NCBI GenBank assembly: GCA_947629725.1
Contig: CANREU010000008.1
Location: 1 to 21,529 of the forward strand
Length of the DNA stretch: 21,529 nucleotides
From: an uncultured Clostridia bacterium
GTDB taxonomy: Bacteria; Bacillota; Clostridia; Christensenellales; Borkfalkiaceae
Direction: 5' to 3'
Shown here: positions 7,675 to 16,100 of the stretch, one piece after another
How positions within the stretch are numbered: position 1 is the first letter of the stretch
Layout of the letters: every line of letters starts with the position of its first letter
Program-made: the position numbers and the translations under genes
Notes under the pieces: model-generated
Database searches by the model: none
What the model was told of the DNA's origin: nothing
The model's input: only the letters and a program-made list of their open reading frames with translations

Positions 7675-8660
7675 TGGAAAAGACGAAGCAACCCAAAGTC
7701 CCGCTTACAAAGGCAGAGAAAAAAATAAGAGCGAAGGCGATCTTCAACCGCTGGAAGGCTTGGCTCTACCTTTTGCCCGCGCTCGCGATCCTCGGGCTGT
7801 TTACGGTGTGGCCCATCATCAACACCCTCCGCATTGCATTCTCCAACGGCTATCAGGGCATGCTGGAAGTCAACGGGGAGACGTTCACGTTCGGTATCGA
7901 AAATTTCAAAACTGCCATAGAGGTCAGCGGCTTCGGGAATGCGCTCGGCAACACGATGCTCCTCACCGTCATCACGGTGCCCGTCTCGACCATGCTTGCG
8001 CTCCTCATTGCGGTAGCGCTCAATTCCATCAAGCCTCTCCGCAGGCTCTTGCAGACCATTTTCTTCCTTCCCTATGTCACGAACGGCATCGCGATCGGCA
8101 TGGTGTTCATGGCAATGTTCAACATGATCGCCATCGGCGGGAAAGCCCAATCCCTCGGTATCATCAACGGGATCATCACGGCGTTCGGCGGCTCGCCCAT
8201 CGACTGGGTCGGCCCGAATTCGAGCAAGGTCGCCAATATGGCCGTCCTTATCCTCTATATTGTGTGGAATGCCCTTCCGTTCAAAATTCTCGTCCTCCTC
8301 GGGGGACTTCAAGGCGTCAATAAACAGTATTACGACGCGGCGCGGGTCGACGGCGCTTCCCGCTGGCGTATCTTCTGGCGCATCACCGTGCCCATGCTCT
8401 CCCCGATGATCGCGTATGTCGTCATCACGGGCTTTATCGGCGGCTTCAAGGAATACACGAGCATCGTCGGTATTTTCGGCGAGGAGATGGGTCCGTACAT
8501 GCACGCCCACAGATTGGACACGATGGTCGGGCTTATTTACGATAGCCTGAACGGCAACTTCGAAGGGGAGGCGGCCGCGGCGTCGCTCATCCTCTTCCTC
8601 ATCATCTTTGCCGTTACGATGATCAACCTGTATGTCAGCAAGAAAAAGGTGCACTACTGA
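7671..8660 (+). CDS. ABC importer permease (MalF/UgpA-like)
   Basis: This inner-membrane channel subunit has 329 residues. A charged N-terminus is followed by a first membrane helix at about 31-53 (WLYLLPALAILGLFTVWPII), then five further hydrophobic segments, including FFLPYVTNGIAIGMVF (131-146). The cytoplasmic coupling (EAA) loop is YYDAARVDGASRWRIFW (220-236), followed by RITVPMLSP, which contacts the ATPase. The start ATG at 7671 overlaps the TGA of the ATPase gene; an ATG at 7674 directly behind it is equally possible. The second permease begins 13 bases after its stop. Family: binding-protein-dependent transport, CUT1 type, usually for sugars, glycerol-3-phosphate or related polar solutes. 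Confidence 0.93.
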   Translation: MMEKTKQPKVPLTKAEKKIRAKAIFNRWKAWLYLLPALAILGLFTVWPIINTLRIAFSNGYQGMLEVNGETFTFGIENFKTAIEVSGFGNALGNTMLLTVITVPVSTMLALLIAVALNSIKPLRRLLQTIFFLPYVTNGIAIGMVFMAMFNMIAIGGKAQSLGIINGIITAFGGSPIDWVGPNSSKVANMAVLILYIVWNALPFKILVLLGGLQGVNKQYYDAARVDGASRWRIFWRITVPMLSPMIAYVVITGFIGGFKEYTSIVGIFGEEMGPYMHAHRLDTMVGLIYDSLNGNFEGEAAAASLILFLIIFAVTMINLYVSKKKVHY

Positions 8661-8673
8661 TAGGAGGGGAGAG

Positions 8674-9624
8674 ATGGAAGCGGAAAACATGGAAAAAATC
8701 GAAGAGACCTCCCCGCAGCCCGAAACGCCGCGCGGGATGGCGGAAAAGGACATCAACAAAACGGCGCGCGCCCAGCTCGTCGGGAAGATCTTCGTGCAGA
8801 TCGGGCTCTACCTCTTCCTCACGGTGATGGCGGTCATCGTCCTCTTCCCGTTCTACTGGATGCTCATCTCCTCCGTGAAGAGCGTCGCCGAGTACAATGC
8901 GCTCAATCCCACCCTTTGGCCGAAGCAGTTCGTTTGGTCCAACTATGCAGACGTCTTTTCGGCGGAGGCAACGGGCATCGATCTCGGCAGAATGTTCTTA
9001 AACACCGTGATCGTCGGCGTCGTCTCCACGATCCTTTCCCTCATCGTCACGGTGCTCTCGGCGTTCGCCCTCGCACGGCTGGAGTTTAGGGGCAAGAACA
9101 TCGTCTTCGGGGCGATGCTCGCCACGATGATGATCCCCGGCGAACTCTTCACCGTCACGAATTACATCACGGTCGTGAACTGGCTCGATTGGGGGAACAC
9201 CTTCGCGGCGCTCATCGTGCCCTTCCTCGTGAGTGTGTTCTATATCTACCTTTTGCGGCAGAACTTCCTGCAGATCCCTAACGAGCTCTATCTTGCCGCA
9301 AAGGTCGACGGAACGAGCGACCTCAAATACCTCTGGAAGGTGATGATCCCGCTCTCCGCGCCCACCCTCATCTCCATCACCATTTTGAAGATGATGGGCG
9401 CCTGGAACTCCTACATTTGGCCCAAACTTGTTGTCGGCGATTCGCACCAGCTCATCACGGTCGGCTTGCGTGAACTCGCCTCTATGTTCTCTGTCGGCAA
9501 CAATCCCAATTTCCCCGTGCAGATGGCGGCGGTCGTGCTCGTCACGGTCCCGCTCCTCATCGTGTTCATCTGCTTCCGCAAATACATCATGCGCGGCGTC
9601 TCCCGCAGCGGGACGAAGGGCTGA
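8674..9624 (+). CDS. ABC importer permease (MalG/UgpE-like)
   Basis: This is the second membrane subunit of the importer. I chose ATG 8674 (316 residues) over the upstream in-frame ATG at 8632 because GGAGGGG lies about 5 bases before it and the earlier start would lie inside the previous gene. The first membrane helix is about residues 43-67 (GLYLFLTVMAVIVLFPFYWM). LFLTVMAVIVLFPFYWMLIS is typical of MalG-type proteins. The EAA loop is LYLAAKVDGTSDLKYLWKVM (205-224), followed by IPLSAP. MGAWNSYIWP and the C-terminal helix near 285-300 complete the fold. A 42-base gap separates it from the binding-protein gene, with no obvious terminator, so the operon continues. Confidence 0.93.
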   Translation: MEAENMEKIEETSPQPETPRGMAEKDINKTARAQLVGKIFVQIGLYLFLTVMAVIVLFPFYWMLISSVKSVAEYNALNPTLWPKQFVWSNYADVFSAEATGIDLGRMFLNTVIVGVVSTILSLIVTVLSAFALARLEFRGKNIVFGAMLATMMIPGELFTVTNYITVVNWLDWGNTFAALIVPFLVSVFYIYLLRQNFLQIPNELYLAAKVDGTSDLKYLWKVMIPLSAPTLISITILKMMGAWNSYIWPKLVVGDSHQLITVGLRELASMFSVGNNPNFPVQMAAVVLVTVPLLIVFICFRKYIMRGVSRSGTKG

Positions 9625-9666
9625 TCTCATACGGCACTAATAAAACGAAGATATAAGGAGAACAAC

Positions 9667-11157
9667 ATGAAAAGACTCGGTGCACTCTTAATGGCAGGGC
9701 TCTTGGCGGGAACGATGTGCGGTTCCCTCGCGCTCGCAGGCTGCGGTTCGCGGAAGAAGGCGGACTTCGTAATGCCCGAGGGCGGTTTCGATACCTCGAA
9801 GCAAGTTACCATTAGGTTCTATCACCAGATGGGCGGTCAGTTGCAGAACATTCTCGCAGAGTACATCACGGCATTCGAGAAGAGGTATCCCAACATCCAT
9901 GTAGAGCACCGCTCGCAGGGTGACTGGAACGGCGTCCGCAAACAGATCACGACGGAGATCCAGGGCGGCAACCAGCCCAACATCGCCTATTGCTATGCCG
10001 ACCACGTCGCGCTCTACAACCGCTCGGGTGCAGTGCAGGCGATCGACGATTTCCTTCCCGGCGGCGCCTTTGACGACGTGACGGTCCCCACCGTTCTCAC
10101 GGATTCTTTCGGCACGTATGTCGACGCAGAGGGGAACACGGTTACGGAGCCCGTAACGGCGGACCTGCCGCTCAACCTTACCGAAGATGAGGCGGCAAAG
10201 TACAACAAAACGTATTACGATGAAGGCTCCATGTACGGTGACGGAAAAATGTACACCCTTCCGTGGATCAAGTCCACCGAGATGATGTTCTATAATGCGG
10301 ACTTCTTCAACCAGCATTCGGATCGGATCAGCGTTCCCAAGACATGGGACGAGATGGAGGAGACCTGCGCGGAGATCTTGGAGATCTGCGAGGAGGAGAA
10401 TATCGAGGGCGTCGTTCCGCTCGGGTACGACTCCGAGGAGAACCTGTTCATCTCGCAGTGCGCACAGCTAGACAGCCCCTACACCTCCGAGACGGGCACG
10501 AAATTCCTGTTCGATAACGATACGAACAAGCAGTTCGTGAACAAGTTCATCGAGTGGAAGGAGAAGGGCTATTTCACGACGGCCGCGCTCGCAAGTTCCG
10601 ACTATACTTCGACGCTCTTTACGGAAGGAAGCATCATCATGAGCATCGGCTCCACGGGCGGCGCAACGTACAACGTTGATGCGAGCGGTTCCGTCGAACA
10701 GTTTGAAGTCGGCATCGCGCCCGTTCCGCAGTATGATGTGAACAACACCAAACTCATCTCGCAGGGTCCCTCCGTTTGCATCTTCAAGAGCAACGATCCG
10801 CAGGAAGTGCTTGCAAGCTGGCTCTTCGTGAAATTCTTCACGACCAACCCCTATTATCAGACCGAAGTTGCGCAGAACAACGGCTATATGCCCGTGTTGA
10901 AGAGAGAGTTCATGGAGACGATCCCTGCCTATGTAGACTTTATCGCAGAGGCCGAAGACAAGGACATCAGGGCGATGGCAGTCAGAGAGGGCATGTTAAA
11001 CCAAGATAACTACTTCGTATCTCCCGCGTTCTACGGCTCTTCCGTGGCGCGCGAACAGGTCGGCCTTCTGATGCAGGCAGCCCTCTCGGGCGACAAGACC
11101 GTCGACAAGGCATTCAGCGATGCCCTCACGACATGCACAAAGAGGTATGGGAAATAA
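9667..11157 (+). CDS. ABC importer substrate-binding lipoprotein (family 1 extracellular solute-binding)
   Basis: This surface lipoprotein delivers substrate to the permeases. It has a signal peptide with lipobox LAGC (residues 23-26, lipidated Cys26) and 496 residues in total. VTIRFYHQMGGQLQNILAEY, then YITAFEKRYPNIHVE, then QGGNQPNIAYCYADHVALY matches the N-lobe of MalE/UgpB-like proteins. TLPWIKSTEMMFYNADFF and VPKTWDEMEE are the usual hinge and second-lobe markers. KKAD at the mature N-terminus leads into the folded part without a long linker. AAGGAG sits about 7 bases before ATG 9667. Most relatives bind sugars. The immediate downstream neighbour is a secreted nuclease 4 bases away, so a nucleoside, sugar-phosphate or other nucleic-acid-derived ligand is an inference worth testing. 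The ligand cannot be read directly. Confidence 0.92.
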   Translation: MKRLGALLMAGLLAGTMCGSLALAGCGSRKKADFVMPEGGFDTSKQVTIRFYHQMGGQLQNILAEYITAFEKRYPNIHVEHRSQGDWNGVRKQITTEIQGGNQPNIAYCYADHVALYNRSGAVQAIDDFLPGGAFDDVTVPTVLTDSFGTYVDAEGNTVTEPVTADLPLNLTEDEAAKYNKTYYDEGSMYGDGKMYTLPWIKSTEMMFYNADFFNQHSDRISVPKTWDEMEETCAEILEICEEENIEGVVPLGYDSEENLFISQCAQLDSPYTSETGTKFLFDNDTNKQFVNKFIEWKEKGYFTTAALASSDYTSTLFTEGSIIMSIGSTGGATYNVDASGSVEQFEVGIAPVPQYDVNNTKLISQGPSVCIFKSNDPQEVLASWLFVKFFTTNPYYQTEVAQNNGYMPVLKREFMETIPAYVDFIAEAEDKDIRAMAVREGMLNQDNYFVSPAFYGSSVAREQVGLLMQAALSGDKTVDKAFSDALTTCTKRYGK

Positions 11158-11161
11158 AGCG

Positions 11162-12619
11162 ATGAAAAATTTCACGAAAAAATTACTCGCCCTGCTGATG
11201 GCTTCGGCGTTCGTGATCCCCGTGCTCGCGGCATGCGGAGATAAGAATGACGAGGAAAATCCCGGCGGCGACGATTCGCCTACCACGAAAGTGGACTATG
11301 CAGATCAGCTCAAACTCGATATGTCGACGGACACCAAGAAGTTGAAGGTCGATGTCTATCAGTATATCGACGGCGATACGACGCACTTTAAGGCTGCCGT
11401 CGGCGAATCCGATCCCGACCTCACCGTTACCATTATCAAGGCGCGCTATCTCGCGGTGAACACCCCCGAATCGACGGGCGTCATCGATAAATGGGGCAAG
11501 ACGGCTTCCAATTTCACGCACGAAACGCTGGAAAAAGCCGAGGCCATCATGGTGGAGTCCGACGACGATAAGTGGAATATCGACTCCACTTCGAGCCGCC
11601 GTGTCCTGCTTTGGATATGGTATGTTCCCGATGGCAAGGAAGTCAAGACGGAGAACTACCGCAACCTCAACGTCGAACTCTTGCAGGAGGGCTACGGCAG
11701 GGCTTCCGATACGGAGAACAACCGCTACGGCACGATCGCGGGCAAGGCGCTCTATCAGGCGACGCAGTTGAAGCTCCGCGTCTTCGGGAATGAGAAAGAC
11801 CCGAACTACTTCGGCAACAGCGCGGCGGCCGCTCTCGACCTTTCGTACCTTCGCACGCACCTCGAAGAATACTCCGACCATCTCGTCAGCGTCCGCGGCC
11901 TTGTCACGGCGAGGTTCGGGAGCAGCGTGTATATCGAAAAGAACTTTACGGTGAAAAACGCAGAGGGCGAGGATGAGGAAGTTCCCTTCGGCATGGTCGT
12001 GTATTACGGCTATTCGCCGTCGAACAAACTCCTCAAGATCCTCACGGTCGGCAACGAAGTCAACGTCATCGGCACCGTCACCAAGTTCGAGGGCACTTAC
12101 GGGACGACCTATCAGATCTCCGGCGTGGAAGTCAATTCGGTCAACCCCAATGCGACCAAGAACACCACGCTCATCAGCGAGGGCAACGAGATCCCTTACA
12201 CGGAGACCTCCGTGGCCGATATTATGGTGAAGGATCACCGTCCGGTCACCCTCACCTTTGATGGCGACGAGGAGGAGACCGTCACGATCGACTACGCCGA
12301 GGCGGTCATGGATACGTCCGTTATCCTTTCCGACCTCACGGTGGAGAGCATGTTCACGACGACCAATCCCGAGAGCAGCAGTCAGGGCGCGATCAGTATC
12401 TATTGTACGGACGCTTCGGGCACCAAGATCACCCTCCGCACCGAAGTGCTCTACAAGGGAACCGGCACGAACAACAAGTACACGGAGGCCGACGTGACCG
12501 CCGCGATCGGAACGAGCAAGAAGATCGTCGCCGCACGGGGCATCGTCAGCCATTTCGACGGGGAGTACCAGATCTCCGTCTACAACTGGAGCTGTTTCGA
12601 CTTCCCCTCCGCCTCGTAA
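11162..12619 (+). CDS. Staphylococcal-nuclease-like lipoprotein with OB-fold-like domains
   Basis: A predicted surface-tethered nuclease of 485 residues. The signal peptide ends in lipobox LAAC (22-25). After an acidic linker, residues about 58-212 match the thermonuclease fold: VYQYIDGDTTHF (65-76), ARYLAVNTPES (94-104), SSRRVLLWIWYV (144-155) and LNVELLQEGYGRAS (169-182). By alignment to staphylococcal nuclease, Asp72, Arg95, Glu103 and Arg147 match catalytic or metal residues, but Asn100 stands where the calcium ligand Asp40 is expected. Residues about 225-325 resemble an OB-fold (LVSVRGLVTARFGSSVYIEK, later VNVIGTVTKFEGTYG), and about 390-480 may be a second one. This pairing recalls YhcR of Bacillus subtilis. 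I chose ATG 11162 because it gives a clean signal peptide; the longer frame from 11120 lies inside the previous gene. There is no strong ribosome site; translation is probably coupled across the 4-base gap. Confidence 0.85.
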   Translation: MKNFTKKLLALLMASAFVIPVLAACGDKNDEENPGGDDSPTTKVDYADQLKLDMSTDTKKLKVDVYQYIDGDTTHFKAAVGESDPDLTVTIIKARYLAVNTPESTGVIDKWGKTASNFTHETLEKAEAIMVESDDDKWNIDSTSSRRVLLWIWYVPDGKEVKTENYRNLNVELLQEGYGRASDTENNRYGTIAGKALYQATQLKLRVFGNEKDPNYFGNSAAAALDLSYLRTHLEEYSDHLVSVRGLVTARFGSSVYIEKNFTVKNAEGEDEEVPFGMVVYYGYSPSNKLLKILTVGNEVNVIGTVTKFEGTYGTTYQISGVEVNSVNPNATKNTTLISEGNEIPYTETSVADIMVKDHRPVTLTFDGDEEETVTIDYAEAVMDTSVILSDLTVESMFTTTNPESSSQGAISIYCTDASGTKITLRTEVLYKGTGTNNKYTEADVTAAIGTSKKIVAARGIVSHFDGEYQISVYNWSCFDFPSAS

Positions 12620-12745
12620 ATCACCAGCCCCGCACGTCACTCCACCCAATACGTCACCCCGCCCCGCCCGCAGTTATGAATGTTATCGAAGGGCGGCACG
12701 AGCCATAAGGCGAAGTAGCGTAGTCGAGGGGTGACACATAAAGAG

Positions 12746-12775
12746 CGTCATGTCTCGACTTCGCTCGACATGACG
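12746..12775. repeat. Palindromic repeat element, ATGTC/GACAT stem
   Basis: Arms CGTCATGTC and GACATGACG (9 pairs) enclose loop TCGACTTCGCTC. The loop is nearly identical to that of the elements at 17003-18264, while the stem differs by matched changes on both sides. Confidence 0.85.
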
Positions 12776-12840
12776 TGCAGGGGCTTCGCCCCCCGTCAAG
12801 CGCCTACTACTTGCCCTCCCCCGATAGCAGTTACCTCTTG

Positions 12841-12901
12841 GCTCCCCCTTGAGGGGGAGCTGGCACGCCGCCCTTTGGCGTGACTGAGGGGGTGTAACAG
12901 G
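12841..12901. repeat. Two-hairpin dispersed repeat, copy 1
   Basis: The first hairpin is GCTCCCCC / GGGGGAGC with loop TTGA (12841-12860). The second is CACGCC / GGCGTG (12864-12882). The tail is ACTGAGGGGGTGTAACA. Copy 2 lies about 90 bases downstream with different stems but the same layout and a related tail. Confidence 0.8.
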
Positions 12902-12934
12902 GTCCGCCCCCGTCAAACAGCGTACCCCCCAAGT

Positions 12935-12962
12935 GAGATTTCTCGCTCCGCTCGAAATGACG
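12935..12962. repeat. Palindromic repeat element, ATTTC/GAAAT stem
   Basis: GAG, then stem ATTTC/GAAAT around loop TCGCTCCGCTC, then GACG. Flanks and loop match the copy at 2237-2264, but two stem positions have changed together on both arms. Confidence 0.85.
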
Positions 12963-12992
12963 TGCGGGAAGTCCGTACCCCGCCCGCCCCAA

Positions 12993-13055
12993 GCCTTCCC
13001 CTTGTGAGGGGAAGGTGGCTGCCGCCAAGCGGCAGACGGATGAGGTGTAGCAACC
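12993..13055. repeat. Two-hairpin dispersed repeat, copy 2
   Basis: The first hairpin is CCTTCCCCT / AGGGGAAGG with loop TGTG (12994-13015). The second is CTGCCGC / GCGGCAG with loop CAA (13019-13035). The tail is ACGGATGAGGTGTAGCA. Both hairpins differ from copy 1 by paired changes, while the tail (GAGG then TGTA then CA) is conserved. Confidence 0.8.
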
Positions 13056-13085
13056 CCGAGGCCTTACAGCCTCACCCCAACTCAG

Positions 13086-13107
13086 TTTTTATGTATCAAC
13101 ATAAAAA
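13086..13107 (+). promoter_or_regulatory. AT-rich hairpin in the leader of the large lipoprotein gene
   Basis: TTTTTATGT (13086-13094) and ACATAAAAA (13099-13107) form a perfect 9-pair stem with a 4-base loop, 8 bases before the AAGGAG ribosome site. It could be an operator or a leader hairpin affecting translation. Function is inferred only from position. Confidence 0.5.
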
Positions 13108-13128
13108 AATAAAACAAGGAGAAAAGAT

Positions 13129-16100
13129 ATGAAGAACAAATGGCTGGTAGCGTTCTTGTCTGTTCTCATGGCAGTGTCGCTGTGCTTCGGCGTAGTGGCC
13201 TGCAAGAAGGACAAGGGCAATGACGACGACAACGATCTCGAAAACGTGTCTTACATGATCGATTCGCTCAATGACATGTATGCAGACGAGAGCGAGCTCA
13301 CGCCGGTGACCTACACGGTCACGCACTCCATCCTGGTCTCCGGGAAGCAGCAACCCGTCGAATGGTCTGTCGAGGCCGTGACGGAGGGCATCACGCTTTC
13401 CGACTTTGTCGTCGTCGGCGCGACCGATGAGGCGAAGAACGAGACCACGATCGAGATCAAGCAGACCTCGCAGGTCGTCGACTACAAGCTGACCGCAACC
13501 GTTACGATCGGCAAAGAGTCCGACAGCGTCTCCTACGATCGTCAGATCCCTCTGATCTATTCCGTCGCCGGGATCGAGGAGTTCGGCAAGGATATTGCCT
13601 CCGGTTCTTATTATGAAGTGGACGGCGTGAAGACCCCCGTCATCGTGTCCGGTTATGTGGTGGCGCGCGGCACGTTTGCAACAGACTATAAGAACTGGAA
13701 CGACGTCTACATTGCCGATACCGCCGATGCCGCCGCCGAGTACCCCGCAGCGATGCAGGTCTACCGTCTGGAAGTGGACGGCACCGTCCTCAAAGAGGAT
13801 GGCGACCTCATGGTAGGCGCAAAGGTGTTGGTGCACGGCTGGTTGCAGAACTATAACGGTAAATTGCAGCTTACGCACGATGCAAGCAGTAGCACCGGGA
13901 AAGCGGGCAACAATCCCACCGCCATTCAGATCACGCCTCCCGAACTGACCGATCAGGAAAAAGTCGACCTTGCGAAGGGTATGCTCACGCTCCCGAAGAC
14001 CGTCTACGGCAAGGCGGGCGAATCCGTCGACCTTGAAACCTCGATCGCAGGCGCAGCCGTCACTTGGGCTGTGACGAGCGGCGAAGGCGCTACCATTACC
14101 GGCAGCACGCTCAAGATCGCAAGCCCTCTGCCTTCGACCCCGCAAGAGGTCGTCCTCACGGCAACCATCAAGGCGGGCGCCGTCACCGATACAAAGACCT
14201 TCACCATTCAGGTCGGTCTTTCCCGTACCGCGCCGAGCACGCAGGAGAATCCCTACTCCGTCGCCGAGGCGCAGGAGTTCGCCACCACCATCGCAAATCT
14301 GGACTATTCCGGTAGAGTTTTCGTCAAGGGCTACGTTGTAAACAAGGGTAGTTTCAGTTCCAACACCTGGACGAACGTCTATATCGCCGATGAAGAGGGC
14401 GAATCGGATACAACAAAGCACTTCCAGGTTTTCAAAATGTCGACGAACGACATTCTCACGCAGGAGAGCGAGTTGGTTGTGGGTGACCAAGTCATCCTCA
14501 GCGGGTTCATTCAGAACTTCAACGGCACGTATGAACTCACCTACAACAACCAAGCCTCGGATGGGGATAAAAACACCTACTGCGTCTGGACCGACAACGA
14601 AAACGCGGGTCAGGGCGGCGGTAGCACGGAAATTCAAGATGGCTTCACGCCCATGGAACAACCTACGGAAGGAGAGTTCTATTACGCGGCCGTGAAGGGT
14701 TCCGAGCGCCTCTATGTTTCCGACAACACGCAGTTGGATAGCGGTACCCAGGGCTATCTCAAGACCACCAACGATCCCGCGCAGGCAGTCAAACTGAAAC
14801 TCGAAAAGAAGGCAGACAGCGAAACCGATTGGTATATCAAGATGGGCGAAAAGTATCTTGAGGTTTTGCCTTATCAGAGCAGCGGCAAAAACTATACCTC
14901 TTACAAGTTGCAACTTGTTGCTTCTCCCACGGCGGTGTGGACTTGGCTTGCGGATGCGAGGTGCTTCCAGCAAATGGTGACCCCAATTGCGGAAAAGGAT
15001 AAAACACCGATTGGCATTTATGTTGGCACTTACAATTCGAGTAACTATACTACGTTAAGCCCGAGTACCGTCAGCCGTATCACGGGCGACAAGGTGGGCG
15101 ATCTCGACGTTTCGCAGCATCCCGCTCGTTTTGGCACCATTGCGGAACATGAGATCACCGATCAGGAGAGAGAGGCGGCGATCGACGCCGAACTCGCCAA
15201 AGTGACGGGCGTCTCCATTGAGATGCCGGAAGATAAGGATTTGCCGACCTCCGGGAACACAAACATCACCTTCTCGTGGGCATTGAAGCAGGCGGAGGGC
15301 AACACCTTCCCCGAAGGTATCGCGCTTGCAACCGATAAGATCACGGTAACGGCGCTTCCCGAGGAAGAAAAGACGGTCACCCTCGTCCTCACCGCAACCT
15401 ATAAGGAGTCCGAGGTGTCCAAGGACAAAGAGGTCACCGTCACAATTTCCGCAGCGCATTCGTCCGATGAAGAAAAAGCACAGGCCGCTCTCGATTCCCT
15501 TGATTACGAGAGCTTCAAAGGTGCGGTGTACACCGAAACGAATGCGGCAGGCGTACAGCTTCCCGCAACGAGCACTACCGTAACGACATACGAAGCAAGC
15601 GTTGTGTGGTCGGTCGAAGGCGAGCCGAACTCTTACGTCTCGATTACGGAAAACAAACTCGTCATCTCCGCACTGCCTACAGAGGCGGATGAGACGATCA
15701 CCCTCAAAGTTACCGTTTCCGTCAACGGGGCCTCGAAAACGGACACGATCACGATCACCCTCAAGAAACTCACCAACTACGGTACGGAAGTGGCTCCCAT
15801 TTCCGTTGAAGAAGCTCTCAAAATTGCAGAAGCGGAATGCCCGGGAAGTAACGAGTGGACGAAGAAAGCAATCTATGTCACAGGCAAAGTAAAGGGAACG
15901 CCTACTTCTCCGTCCTCGAAGGTTTGGACGTTTACGCTTGTCGATTTGAAGAACGATCAGAAATCGATTGAGATCTTCAAGATGGATGAGCATAGCACTC
16001 TTCCCGTCCCTGCGGAAAACGATACCGTCGTGATCTATGGATGGATTGAAAACTATTATGGCAGTAAGCTCCAATTTACGGGCTATACGAATGGCGGAAA

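Larger units (their letters stand above)
12620..13128. other. 509-base gene-free interval filled with dispersed repeats
   Basis: No credible coding frame was seen here. The left end (12635-12735) holds decayed fragments of the palindromic array: CGTCAC motifs at 12635 and 12652, a TATCGAAGGGC remnant and GTCGAGGGGTGACAC. Intact elements at 12746-12775 and 12935-12962 and two larger two-hairpin elements (12841-12901, 12993-13055) follow. The last 70 bases carry an AT-rich hairpin and the ribosome site for the next gene. No clear terminator for the nuclease gene and no clear promoter box pair for the lipoprotein gene were identified. Confidence 0.7.

Noticed and set aside
13096..14973. Long open frame (625 codons) antisense to the large lipoprotein gene
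   Set aside because: It resembles no protein family, has biased composition typical of a GC-rich gene read backwards, and the + strand has a signal peptide, lipobox and recognisable modules. The same applies to long antisense frames at 966-1955, 2891-4099, 5176-6864, 7407-8759 and 11183-12649.
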